Shown here one piece after another: positions 47,042 through 58,489 of a stretch of DNA of 64,000 nucleotides; within the stretch, counting starts at the first letter, position 1, and each line of letters begins with the position of its first letter. This DNA comes from Camellia lanceoleosa. Lineage: Eukaryota; Streptophyta; Magnoliopsida; Ericales; Theaceae. Both the position numbers and the translations under genes were made by a program. Below the pieces are notes generated by a model, which was not told the DNA's origin, made no database searches, and saw nothing but the letters and a program-made list of their open reading frames with translations. The stretch spans positions 62,001 through 126,000 of the forward strand of contig JANUSC010000370.1 of assembly GCA_025200525.1 (NCBI GenBank), given 5' to 3'.

Positions 47042-47554
47042 ATGTGTATATGTGGTATAAATATCGCATCATACCATAACAAAAGTTTTATAGCTATTTC
47101 GAGCGATATCATCATGAGATATACGGTGGTTGATCTATATTCAACAATGGGTCGCTATTGGGTTGCAGATGGAGATGAATTTCAATACCCATTAAATCCA
47201 AATTTGTGTTACTCATATGCCACCGTCAATACCATGAGAGCTGAGTGGGAATTTCGCATAACTCGAGCAAACATTTTCGTTGAGCTATGTCGTGAAGTTA
47301 ATATTAAATTTCCTCGCCGGTTAGCCATGCAAATGCCAACTGACACTCCACAGTTGTTGCAAAGGGCATTGCATCGTATCCGCGACGAAGTTAATCACAT
47401 GACCCAACGTTTGCAAAGGTCCGAACTAATGAAGACCGCAAATGAGCGTGCCGAAGATGGGTTAATGGATGATGCACACCGATGGTTACGCTGGAGCATG
47501 GATGTTATGTATGAATCTGATATTGAGATGTCAGATGATGATGATAATGAATGA
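47042..47554 (+). CDS. Small gene C of the unrecognised family, intact
   Basis: An open frame of 170 codons starts at 47042; a second in-frame ATG at 47114 (MRYTVVDLYSTMGRYWVAD) is an equally good start. The core reads MRAEWEFRITRANIFVELCR, IKFPRRLAMQM, and a helix ALHRIRDEVNHMTQRLQRSE. A helical stretch with ANERAEDGLMDDAHRWLRW follows, then a strongly acidic tail (ESDIEMSDDDDNE). There is no signal peptide or membrane segment. AEW.FR(I/V)T and the P-R-R motif are shared with gene B, and helix plus acidic tail with gene A. TGACAACTC occurs twice upstream (46939, 46991). I do not recognise the family. It could be an accessory gene of a local transposon family or a host gene family. Confidence 0.6.
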   Translation: MCICGINIASYHNKSFIAISSDIIMRYTVVDLYSTMGRYWVADGDEFQYPLNPNLCYSYATVNTMRAEWEFRITRANIFVELCREVNIKFPRRLAMQMPTDTPQLLQRALHRIRDEVNHMTQRLQRSELMKTANERAEDGLMDDAHRWLRWSMDVMYESDIEMSDDDDNE

Positions 47555-47887
47555 AATTGTTTGGATGAATGACCAAATATCTTGTAATGGATTTGTAATG
47601 CTTATCCACGACTTATCAATGAAGAGAGAAATTTCAATAGTTTTTTAATAGTTCTTGTAATTCTACAAATAACAAATACCTGTGCTTTCTCTCCGTTATT
47701 GTTATTCTGAAGAACGCTACTTGAACTAGGTTTTCATGATTTCATGCATTATTGATGTGGAATATAATGATGATACTGAATGAACTTGGTTGCATGTACG
47801 ACCAAAATTTTTCATTCAGTATAATGGCTTTGCAATGCTTATACATGAGTTATCAATAGGAAGAGAAATTCGTAACAAATCGTGACA

Positions 47888-48295
47888 TGTGAACTTATAA
47901 ATGTAATGATTTCATAAACTTCAGGTTCATATAACAAATAGTTGAAATACATCCGTAAGCTAGATGAACAACAACATTGTCTTACACTCTACTAACGAAG
48001 ATACGACACAATATAGAACATTGTGAAACTCATTATTTCGCTCAATCACTATCAATTCCCTGTTCCTTGCTTTTGCCATTTCAATGTAGTAAGTTATCAC
48101 ATCGCCACGATGGCTTTTTTCTTTGCTTGGTTTTTAATACGATGAAAGTCACTTCGAACTAGTCCATTTCAGTACAAATTGGTGTTTGCAAAAAATTATA
48201 AATTAAATCATAAAATGAATCAAAGGCTTTAATTTTCTTTGTGTTAAAGCAATACTGTTCATAAATAACTATGAAACAGAGTGCAAGTAAATACC
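47888..48295. repeat. Dispersed duplication, shorter copy (deleted gene B)
   Basis: This copy of 44724-45852 keeps both ends but lacks about 720 bp inside, including most of gene B and its upstream motifs. Confidence 0.85.
47893..48080 (-). pseudogene. Small gene B', 3' remnant
   Basis: The minus strand reads KARNRELIVIERNNEFHNVL and CVVSSLVECKTMLLFI, matching the C-terminal part of gene B (KASNRDLTVIEQNN and CVVSSLLECKTMLLFI) at protein and DNA level. The rest is deleted. Confidence 0.7.
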
Positions 48296-48383
48296 CCCAA
48301 GTGTCTTGAAATGCCCATGAGTTAAGTTACATGAGATAAAATTGAAATAATTTTCTCGATCATGAGACAACATGAAACACACC

Positions 48384-48890
48384 TGATGAAGTCCCTAGAT
48401 GTAGAACATGTACCTCAGTCAAAAACTTATGTTGCTTGGGGTTCTTCGAATAATGAGGGGAGTAAAGTTGAAATACAATCTCAAACCGGGCATGAGAATG
48501 AGTCACCCACAGTCAAGTAAGAAGACGTTGAGCATGTACCTCAGTCAAAAACTTCTGCTGCTTGGGGTTCTTTGAATACTAAGCGGAGTAAAGTTGAAAT
48601 ACAATCTCAAACCGGGCATGAAAATGAGTCACCCACAGTCAAGTAAGAAGATGTTGAGCATGTACCTCAGTCAAAAACTTCTGCTGCTTGGGATTCTTCG
48701 AATATTGATGGGAGTAAAGTTGAAATACAATCTCAACCCAAGCATGAGAATGAGTCAGCCACTAATATCAAAATAGCCACTTGTAATAAAAATAGCGGTC
48801 AATGGTGGCAGCGAGTCATTGTTGACAAAAATCAGATTTTGAGAACGACACAACGTCAAAGGCAAATGGTTGAGGTCGGTTGAGGTCCGA
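48384..48890 (+). pseudogene. Remnant encoding 42-residue WG repeats
   Basis: TACCTCAGTC begins at 48411, 48537 and 48663, a 126-bp period that preserves the reading frame (42 codons). The units translate to EHVPQSKTSAAWGS, SKVEIQSQTGHENESPTVK and then a TAA shared by the first two units. The third unit has AAWDSSNIDGSKVEIQSQPK and continues to ATCNKNSGQWWQRVIVDKNQ before a stop. The W-G dipeptide next to Ser and acidic residues recalls AGO-hook WG repeats of plant NRPE1 or SPT5L tails. That link is weak. A stop shared by two units means the array expanded after the stop arose, or the two were homogenised. Confidence 0.55.
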
Positions 48891-48961
48891 TATAGGGAGT
48901 TAGGGTTCTTGGTGAAGAGGGCCACGATGATGTTAGGAATGGAGGAATATGGGGTTGGCAA

Positions 48962-50283
48962 ATCAAAGAATTTGGGTGCTAGATAAACTATTTATTATTA
49001 CAGAATTTGGGTGCAGTTGGAGGGTTAATCTATTCTATTATTAAAGGGGAACACCAATTTTGGTGTCATGAATCTAAAGCTTGGCTTACAATTTTTTTTT
49101 TTTCTATTTTTCCTAAAATGACCATAACTTGTTAAATAATCTATTATTTTAACTTATATCAAATTGTAATTATGGGTAAAATCGTAAATTACCAACTCAG
49201 TAAATAGCTTCCATGTTTCCACTTCCCACATTTTAGAAACTGCTGTGCAGTTCCACGTTTCACCATCTTCTCTTTTTTTTAATTGTTTATTTTTTTATTT
49301 TATATTTTAAATTTATAACAAATTGTTGTATAAGTTTCACAGTTCATCATTTTCACTCTATTGAAAAACGAAAATTTGTTTATTTCTTTTTTTTTTCTCC
49401 AGAAAGACTATTCAAGTATTAAAGAACTTTTTTCTTTCTTTGCTTCTTTTTTTTTTGGGGGGGGGGGGCGGGGGGGAGGGGAAGCAGAGTATATAAAATT
49501 TGTGTTTTTGTTTTCTTAATGTTGTATGTGTGTGTGTGCGCGTATGTTGTTTAAAAAAATCAATGTCCTTCAAATTTTTATTATATTATTAGGTTCTGTA
49601 CATTTTTTTTTTTTGGGTAGTCTTATGTTATTTGAAATTTGTGTGTTTGTATTTAAAAAAAAAAATTGTTCTTAAATTTATCATTATGTTATCAAATTCT
49701 TTGGGAAAAAAAGTACAGAATAATAAATAAAATTTATGTAATTATTTATTTTGTGTTTTTTGTAAAGAAGTAATTATGTAGTTAAAAAATTATTTAAAAA
49801 AAAGCGTATGAAAAATTATATAGTTTATTATTGTAAAAGCGAAAATCCACGGTACCAAAGCACACAACTTGAATCTCTTATGTATATAACCACCCTGTTT
49901 AAATCCATTGTGACATCATGATTTGAATATTTGAAGTATTTAGGAAATCATCAAAATAAGTAAGAATAAAAAATTGTAAAATTATATTTTTGAATAAATA
50001 AGTATGACACATTTACATCCTCTGTACAAGTTTGATTTACAAAAACTATAATAAAAAAAAACTATACACTCCATATCACACCCACTAATGTCCTTACCTG
50101 CCTTCAGTCCCATAACCCCGACCCTGGGCCTCCCTTCTTGGTCTCCTGCGGTAGACTCTCTGAATATCTGGCTCCCCGATAAATAATCGTATCCGGTGGC
50201 ACTCCTCTCCTGCATGGCCCTCCACTGTTGCTGAGAACTGTGAGTGTGACCCCCTCTCTCCTGCATGTGTTGCCCCAATCTCA
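48962..50283. other. AT-rich spacer, no gene seen
   Basis: Long T and A runs occur, with a G-rich run (about 25 G in 29 bases) at 49458-49486. The last 300 bp lie beyond the 3' end of the PMD gene. Confidence 0.5.
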
Positions 50284-50971
50284 TCTCTGGCGAAGATCGG
50301 ATACTGCTCTGAGTTGTGAAACTCCCTCATCTGGTGCAACTGTATCACGATCTGTAGCTGTACCTCGACCTCGATCTCTGCCTCTACCCGCACCCCGACC
50401 TCGGCCGCAACGTCTGCCACGACCATAACCTCGGCCTCTCCCTCACGCTCTAGAGAAGGGCTCAATATGGGCCTGATCATCAACATGGAAGATTTCAGTG
50501 AGAACTGCATCATGTGTACTCATGGTTCTTGGTTGAACTAGTCCCAAAAGTAGGTGTATGTAGTGTGGGACTATGTGATGTACATGTATCAACCCCAACA
50601 CTACAAACACCTGAACTGTCTGGTGGTGGTAACTGGGTGGGTGGGGTAACAACGTCATGCATGTATCGGGGCGGTGTCCAATCAGGGTCAGCTACATAAG
50701 GTATGCCGATATCTTTGGGTAGGAAGTACATGGAGGGAATCTGGAGATATGTATGGGGTAGTATGTGGTGGGGTGGTGATGTCGGAGGTGATGTGGCAGT
50801 CTTTGAAGTGGAAAAGGCTTGGCGTGGGCGGTGATGTGTTTGGAAGCGATTCTTTGCATTGTGTACACCGTAGTGGCCAAAATGTAGACGATCTCCCCGA
50901 TAGGCAAGCTGGATCGCCTCGTACAATAACTCTTGGATCTCTACAATGGCCTACAAGGCATGTTGTCCATC

Positions 50972-53900
50972 TGTAGACACCCCATTTTTGACTGACCTTA
51001 AGACTTAGACGTCATCGATTGAGTGCTCGGTGATCGTGCATGTTTGTGTGCGTTTCGAGTTTCCAGAGTTTTTGGCTGAGAGCCTTGCCTTCGGGCCTTT
51101 GAACTCTTTGTGCTTTGGCTCGGTTTGTGGACCGAACCTTGTTTTCTCTTCCCTAGAGGGAGAGAGAGGTCTTGTAGACCATCCTTTTGTGGTTGTAGAC
51201 CACTTTTTGCGGTCGTAGACCACTTTTCCCGCTTGGAGACTAGTTTTCGATTTCCAGAGTCTTCGGCCGTGCGCCTTGTCTCGAGACCGCTTAACGTTCT
51301 CCATTTGGCTTGGTTTTCGAACCATGCCTTGTTGCCTTGGCCTAGAGGGCCACTGTGGTCTGGGAGACCACTTTTGGTGCCCGTAGACTAGTTTTTGAGG
51401 CTCCCGGCTAATCGTCTTGCCTCTCGGACTCTTGTCTTGCATCCTTTTTCGTACAAACCTTGTTTTCGGTACAAACCTTGTTTTCCTTGTTTGGAAGGTG
51501 GTATAAGGGTGAGAGACTAGTTTTTTCCCTTGGAGACCACTTTCTTTTCTGCAAGCCAGTTTTCTGGTCGGCCAATTGGTTTTCTTGGTCTTTGGACCAC
51601 TTTTTCTGGTCGGCCACCACACCACTGCCTTATTTTCATGCTGCAGACCATCTCCTCGGCCATGGCCAACCACTTTCTTCCCTGGCTGACCACTTTCACT
51701 GGTCGGTCGACCAGTGTAAGTAGCTGGCCGATCACTTCAAGTGGTCGGCAGTTTTCCATCACCTTTTTGGAGATATTTTTAGGCCAGCTGTAACAGCTGG
51801 AGGGCACAGAAGTGATCCTCCACACATGTGTATGAAGGGATGGCTTTAGGCCTAAGCTTGTCCAACAAGCTTAACCTTTGGTTCTCTATAAAAGAGAACC
51901 TCCCCCCTCTTCCTCCAGGTTCAGAAAAAGTGCTTGAGCTATACATATACACCTTTGTCTCTATATTGCTCTTCTTCTTCATTTTTGTGCTCAAAAGTGT
52001 AGTTTTTCCATACTATTGCACACAAACACACACTCAAACACCATACTCTTGTTGCTGAGGCTCTTTGAGGTTGGTTTTGGAGTCTTTGGATTGGTTTTGG
52101 TTCAAAGAGAGTGCTGGAGTTGCAGCTTTGAAGGTGTTCTTCAAGGGTGAGCTTCTAACCCTTAAAACCCTTGTTTTGGTTTAAGCTTTTGTCCATGTTT
52201 TAGCATGCTCTAGCTCTAATTTGTGTTGTTTTGGTCATGCATGCCATGCTTTGTATAGCTATAATGCATTCTAGCTTGCTAGCTTTGTGTATCAAGTCCA
52301 CTAGCATGCATTGCTTGGACTATTTTCATGATTTGGCATCATTTGAAATGTTATTTCAGTAAATGTAATATTGCCATACACTTGCATTTGTCACTCTTTC
52401 CATGCATTGGAGGGTTGGTCCTTTATGCCCTAAACATGAGCCATTGTGTATACCTTCATGCCTAAGCTTGTGAGCTATCATTTCAGTGTGTTTTGGGGGT
52501 TATTTTGCCATGATATAACTCTGATTTTTGTTGGCGAAGCCATCTCATGCTCGGTCTTGGTAGGTGTAGTGTAATTCTCCCTTTTGGCCTTGCATATTTC
52601 ATGCTTCATGCTTACCATGCTAGCTTATCTTGGCTTCCTTCCATGCATGTTTTAGCATCATTTTAACATGCTCTAGGACTATTTTGGGTTGTATTTTCCA
52701 TATGCTTCATGTTTTGTATAGCTATGGTGCAAGTGTCTATGCTAGCTTTGAGTTTTGAGCACCATAGCATGCTTCATTTGCACCGTGTGTATGATTTGGC
52801 ATCATTTATCATGATATTTCAGAGCTTATAGCATTGCTATATTCCCACTTCTTTCATGCTTTGAATGCCTTTAAGGGTTATACATTGTTGCCTAGCTTAT
52901 GGCCTAGCTTGTATGCTTGCATGCCTAGACTTTTGAGCTCCCATCTTAGCATGTTTTGGTCTTTGTTTTGACCTAATTGAGCTCTGTTTGTGGCTGGTTC
53001 ATGCATTTGTGCCATGTATTGCATGCCCCCTTTGTAGTCCTCTTTGCTAGTCTTATGCCTTAAGGACTCTAGTATGCTATACTTATGTTGTTTGAATGAT
53101 TTGGCACCATTTCATACTTTATTTTAGTACATTTAGTGTTGTTACACTTCCATATTTATCACTCCTTGAGCACTCTTGAGGGTTGTGCTCTTAGGCCTAG
53201 TTGATAGGCCAATGCATGTGCATGCTTGTATATGCTTTTGTGCCTTCATTTCTTAGCATTATAGCCCTTTGTTTGGGGCATGGCTGAGGTTTCTCCATAT
53301 TTGGTTTAAGTCCATTTAACATTGTGTATGCCATGTAGTTTGCATGCTTATGTCACATTGCATTGAGTATGCCATGTTGTTTTTAGCATTGTGTATGCCA
53401 TGTTGTTTGCATGCTTATGTCACATTGCATTAAGTATGCCATGTTGTTCTTAGCATTGTGTATGTCATATCGTTTGCATGCTTATGTTACATTACATTGC
53501 GTATGCCACGTTGTTCTTTGCATTGTGTATGCCATGTTATTCTTTGCATTGTGTATGCCATGTTGTTAATTGCATTGTGTTATGCATGTTGTTGCTTGCA
53601 TTGTGTTTGGATTAGGTGTTAGTATCCAAACACGAGAAGCGAGCGTTCATACTTGAAGTGATGAAACATGCCTCAATTCTCGGTCGCCGACCCTCTTAAT
53701 CATACATGATAGAGGTCAAGGCTTTATGTGTTTATGTGTGCATTCATTTCATATTGAATTGTGCAATTTGGCTTCTCAGCCATCATGCATTGAGATGCGT
53801 GATTAATGGCCCGAGGGTCGAGAACCGCTCTCCCTTGAGATCATGAAATGATAGGGAGGGTGGTTGTTCACTCATATGTTGCAAATACATTGCCATGCCC

Positions 53901-55516
53901 TTTCTTGCTCTCTGTTGCGACAAAGCGAGAAGTCTTGACAACAACCGGTCGGCCGACCAGTAAAACTAGCTGGCCGACCACTTTTTCTGGTCTGCAGCAA
54001 AGATAGGTGGTCGGCAGGTGGTCTCCCACATCAACAACTAGTCGGCCACCCTCCTACAAGTTCCTATGATGGAGTAGAAGCTACCCTAAAGTTTGTGCAA
54101 GGTTCTGAGAACAATTGCAAACAGAGGCAAGTTGGGGCATCGCGACGGATTTCTGAACGAGGCAACCGAGCATGCATGCACTCCTCATCCCGAGGACCTC
54201 TTTTTACTGCTTTCCTTAGCTAGTTCATGCTTTGGTTTTGTACTTAATTAGTTAATGCGCTTAACTATTCAATTTGTATTGTAATAACTAGTTAGTTAAC
54301 TTGTTAGTTAATTAGCTTGTTTTGTAATAATTAGTTAACTAGGATTAGTTAATTAGTTCAATTAGCTTAGCGTAGCTAGTTAGCTCATTATTCGGACCCT
54401 CTGTCGAGAGGGCCAACTGTTGTAATAAGCGCGCGTGTGTGTGATGCATGTCTTCCAACCCCCATTTCTTTCTCCCTTTTACTTAACCGCTTACGATGGT
54501 TAGTTTTAGGGCATATTTCAATTAGCATCCTTATGCTTCGCATGCGTGCACCCATTCATCTGTATTGCATGTACCAGGTTCGGCACATCATACTAACTGC
54601 ACTGTATTTTAATACATTTACTTGAATACGTATTCAACAGCATGTTATCAAGTTGCATTCACATGCCATCTTAGAATAGCCGAGCCTATTTTAGTTGCAT
54701 TTTTGCATGTGTTGCATTAGTCATTTTAACATGGACTAGGATCATGCATGATTTCTAACTAGTTCTCTATTTTGGCTCGAAGTACACTGTGAGTGTTTAC
54801 GCTTTAGCATACTGCATGAGATGTGTATGTTGCCATAAGGCTAACTGCTTAATTGATTAACTGCTTGAATGCCTGTGGGTGAAAGTTGCATTGCTTGAAT
54901 TGGAACAATTCATCGAAATGCGAGTTTTAAGCCTACTTGAGGGTGGCAAAATCTACAACTTAGCCTACTTGCGAGTAGCAAACCTCTAAATCATTTTCAC
55001 AAACGAACATGAAATGTTTTGTTCCAACTTAGGCGATCTAGTCTATACTTGTATGCTGTGCGCATCACATAGTAATTCTAGGTTAATAACCAGAACAAGA
55101 ACACATGTGTTTTCAAAAACAACATATCATGTTAGTAAAGGCCGATCTTTGATCGGGCGAGCGAGGGTGCTCATTGCATGGCCTTCCCTCTCGTACCCAA
55201 GTTCCCGCGAGGCAACTTTGGTGATGTGGACACATAGCCTTAGGCAGGAGTCAGGTTTTCCTAAATTTTCCAAAAATAAAACATTTAGGTGGCGACTCTG
55301 AAATCTGGCAAAGTAGTCCATGTTTGGCACTTCTTTATTAAAATCGATTTTCCAAAACGATTTGTCGGATTTGGACTCTTTGGTGATTTATCGATCTCAC
55401 ATTGCACTTTGTGAGATTAGATTTAGAACCGTGACATGAGTCCGAACTGTAGTAGCTAAGCACAAACGAATTTGCGCCCTCGCGCGCGGAGCCTGGAGTT
55501 CTCGGGGCGGTCTACA
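50972..55516 (+). mobile_element. Giant solo LTR, Ogre-like (4.5 kb), in the PMD gene
   Basis: The LTR starts TGTAGACACCCCATTTTTGAC and ends GGGGCGGTCTACA. The 5-bp target duplication CCATC is at 50967-50971 and 55517-55521. A TATAAAAG box is at 51887, followed by a GTGTTCTTCAAGGGTGAG block near 52133. There is no internal region: the flanks rejoin the PMD gene in frame. The size and the TGTAGACACC terminus fit Ogre-type (Tat lineage) elements. It is colinear with the second solo LTR at 58744. Confidence 0.92.
53290..53620. repeat. Tandem repeats of CATTGTGTATGCCATGTTGTT inside the solo LTR
   Basis: The 20-mer CATTGTGTATGCCATGTTGT recurs more than eight times with variants (CATTGAGTATGCCATGTT), alternating with GCATGCTTATGTCACATTG. 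Confidence 0.85.
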
Positions 55517-57294
55517 CCATCACGTCTGAAAAGGGCGTCCTCAGCCAAGTGGTATGACCTCCCAGCTCCAACCACCTGAACAAAAATTCGGACGTATTAG
55601 GCTACAGTTGACTCAAAGTAAATCAATTATGATCTTAATAATTATCTGACACATACTATGATACTCACCAATGCCTCAAGAGAAGGCCCAACTCCCTGAT
55701 ATCCGGACTCAGACAGGTGGCTTGGATTACCGACTAGTAGGTGTGTATGTCGCCGATACCACAACATATAAGGGTCAGAAGATGGGAGCACCTCATCGCT
55801 GCAGTCAGCCTGTACAATACTGTCCCGACAGGCATCCCACAACTGTATATATCGCATATAAAACAGACTCCAATCAGTGCTAGCTCGGCCACGCCTATCA
55901 GTGATGTGCAACCGCCACTCGGTGTCGAACTGATCCGGCACGGACTGGACCCGACCAAATTATCGGAGGACACGATGGGGGAGATGCCACTCAACTACGT
56001 CAAAACAAATAAGTGGCACTCTAGCCATCCATATCTCTTGACCTAGTCGACAGTAGTTGGGGAGCGTACTGAGGACCCCAGCATAAGGCTGCCAGATAAA
56101 CTATAATAACGTATATTAAAATTTGCTCGTGAACTCAGAACATATACAATGAACAAGACAACTAAAATTGAGAGCAAAATTTCATACCTCGCCCTTGATC
56201 ATCCGGTCGAGCTGGTCTCTATAAACTATGACTACGCGGGTCGCGATGACCTCGTGGCCCAAGTCAACCCTCCACTGGCTACCTCACGGTCTAGGGGGCA
56301 ACTGCATGTCTCCCTCACCCATAGGAAGCTCACCAGGACCAACCATTTGCCGCCTAGACGGGGCAATGCGAATCAATCTCTTCCATGCCCAAATCTACAA
56401 TAGTTTGAACACAATTACAATACTGATATATGTCATACAATATGAATTGACATGTAATAAAATTCTTACTAACCTATAGCAACACAAGTGGTCCTCCAAT
56501 CTCCTTCGCACCCACCTGAGCTGCTCGACATAGCATCCTATACAAGCATGCAGTGCGCTACCCAAGTATCTTGCCCAATCTCGTCAATGTCTCTCAGCAG
56601 TGGCAAGTACATTAGCTTGAGCAGGTTCTGTGACTTATCAGGGAGAAGTACCCCCCCAATAAGCCATAGAATATATGCTCGGGCATGCTGTTGTACCAAC
56701 TTATCTGGAGCATGATCTGGAAGAGGACCAAAGCTTTCGGCGACCACCTCACCCTCAGTCTACAGGTGTAGGTGCTACTCCCAATAGCTCAGCACATAGG
56801 GTTATCCACTGCTCCCTCGTCAATGATGGGTCAACTCCAGTAACTGCTCGCCCATCAATCCGTAGACCATATAGGGCAGATACGTCCTGCAATGTGATGG
56901 TGGCCTCCCCGATCGGGAAATGGAATGTATGAGTCTCTGTGCGCCACCTCTCGACGAGAGCAGTGATGAGTGGATGGTCCAGTCGAATATGCTCGATACG
57001 GTACACACCATAGAATCCCGCGCGTAGTATATACTGAAAGACTCTATGGTCCAATGGATGCTTCCACAATCCAGAATCTGCCTGGCGGCAGGTCAACACG
57101 ATGCGTGCCTCGCCCTGCATAACAGAATGACTAGTTTAAATAATAGCATTATCACGTAATATAAAACAAAATCACGAGGTATTTTAATTGTAGCGTAAAG
57201 TCCAACAAAGCGTTATTGCATACGGACGCTCCCATATCTTGTCGGCCCGATGTACTTTGTTGAATAGTGGAACCTCCTCAGGTACATGTGCCAT

Positions 57295-58489
57295 GAAGCC
57301 TGTACAAGTGAAATACTAGATCATAACAATAAAAATCTCATTTAATCATAACAGAAAAACTGTAATTATTCCATAAATTACGATTTGTAAAAAAAAAAAG
57401 TATACTAAACTATTTCAAAATTTAAATTTGTGTGATACTATATATGGAAGCAATTCACTAAAATGTAATTAATTTGTATTTCAAAAACCTCTATTGGTTA
57501 ACTGTAATTTAACTATAACAATTAAACTCTAATTAATTCCATACATGACGACTTCAAAAAAAAATGTGCTCGGTTATTTTAAAATTATAAATTTCTGCGC
57601 CACTAACATGGAAGCAGTTCACTAAAATCTAATTATAATCATAAAAAAAAACTCTAATTATTCCATAATTTATGATTTTTAAATATATATATATATATTT
57701 GTACTTTAAGATTTAAAATTATGTGTCATTAAATATGATAAAAATTCAACAGAACCTACCGTTATGTATGCTAAAACTAATATAGAAATTTTTTCGAAAA
57801 TAATTTTAGGGCCTCAGTTACATAAGCTTAATAATGACCATAAACATAGTGTATTAACGTGTGGATAGTTTTCCTACATAATATTTGCCAAAAAATTGAA
57901 TGAGAATTTTTTTTTTCCAATAATAGGTTGATGATTACATTTATGGCATATTTGACAAAACTTAATTATTGATTTTGTAATGCTAGAAGTTTGAATAAAT
58001 TATAAAATTTTTAAATTACATAAATTTATTCATAAATTGTAAATGTGAACAATGGTTGTAGCATTCGAAAATGCTAAATTTTTTCATAAATATTAAATTT
58101 TCAAATGGTAGAAGAACTATGTGATTAAGTATAGAATTTTGTAATACACATTTTCAATCAAATACACAGTAAAAAACTTAGGCCTATGTGGTACAGTTAA
58201 ATGTTTTTGCATGCATATTTAGTTTAATTTATTTGCTTAGTATGTTAGTTGTAAAATTTTTTTTTAATATAAAACAATTACAATATATAAAGACTTAAAA
58301 ATTAGAAATGATCTATTACAAATAAAAAATGATCTATTTAAATGTATGACCCTGTTTACAAATAAAGAATTAAAAAATAAAGAATTAAATGATCTATTGC
58401 AAATAAAGAATTTCAAAATGATATATTACAATATGTAAGTATTACATAGTCTTCCTCGACCAAGTAAATCGTGCGGACATGTTACTTTG
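57295..58489. other. AT-rich spacer between PMD gene and MULE transposase
   Basis: About 1.2 kb of AT-rich sequence with an (AT)n run at 57686-57701. No gene is seen. Both neighbours are on the minus strand, the transposase upstream of the PMD gene. Confidence 0.5.

Larger units (their letters stand above)
50284..57294 (-). pseudogene. Plant mobile domain (PMD / MAIN-like) gene, split by a solo LTR
   Basis: On the minus strand the ATG at 57294 gives MAHVPEEVPLFNKVHRADKI. After an intron ending TTATGCAG|GGCGAG (about 57117) comes the PMD core: GFYGVYRIEHIRLDHPLITA, ALVERWRTETHTFHFPIGEA, TITLQDVSALYGLRIDGRAV, ARAYILWLIGGVLLPDKSQN and YLPLLRDIDEIGQDTW. More exons give IWAWKRLIRIAPSRRQ (about 56390-56175), ARVPLICFDVVEWHLPHRVL and DTEWRLHITDRRGRASTDWS (about 56098-55660). 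A solo LTR interrupts at 50972-55516. The C-terminus (YEAIQLAYRGDRLHFGHYGV, 50926 on) ends in a Gly/Arg-rich tail. PMD proteins (MAIN, MAIL1) act in the nucleus in genome stability and silencing, and PMDs are also carried by transposons. Stops (VLR*FG, HAL*AI) and frameshifts show it is dead. Confidence 0.88.

Noticed and set aside
49458..49486. G-run as a G-quadruplex regulatory element
   Set aside because: An isolated homopolymer run in AT-rich spacer with no gene nearby. Assembly or sequencing slippage is as likely.
50228..50428. Plus-strand Pro/Arg-rich frame
   Set aside because: It is the antisense reading of the Gly/Arg-rich tail of the PMD gene.
51005..51825. Minus-strand frame of 222 codons and neighbours inside the solo LTR
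   Set aside because: They lie in a repeat-rich LTR (TAGACCACTTTT repeats). The Lys/Arg/Trp-rich text is a composition effect and is not conserved in the second LTR.
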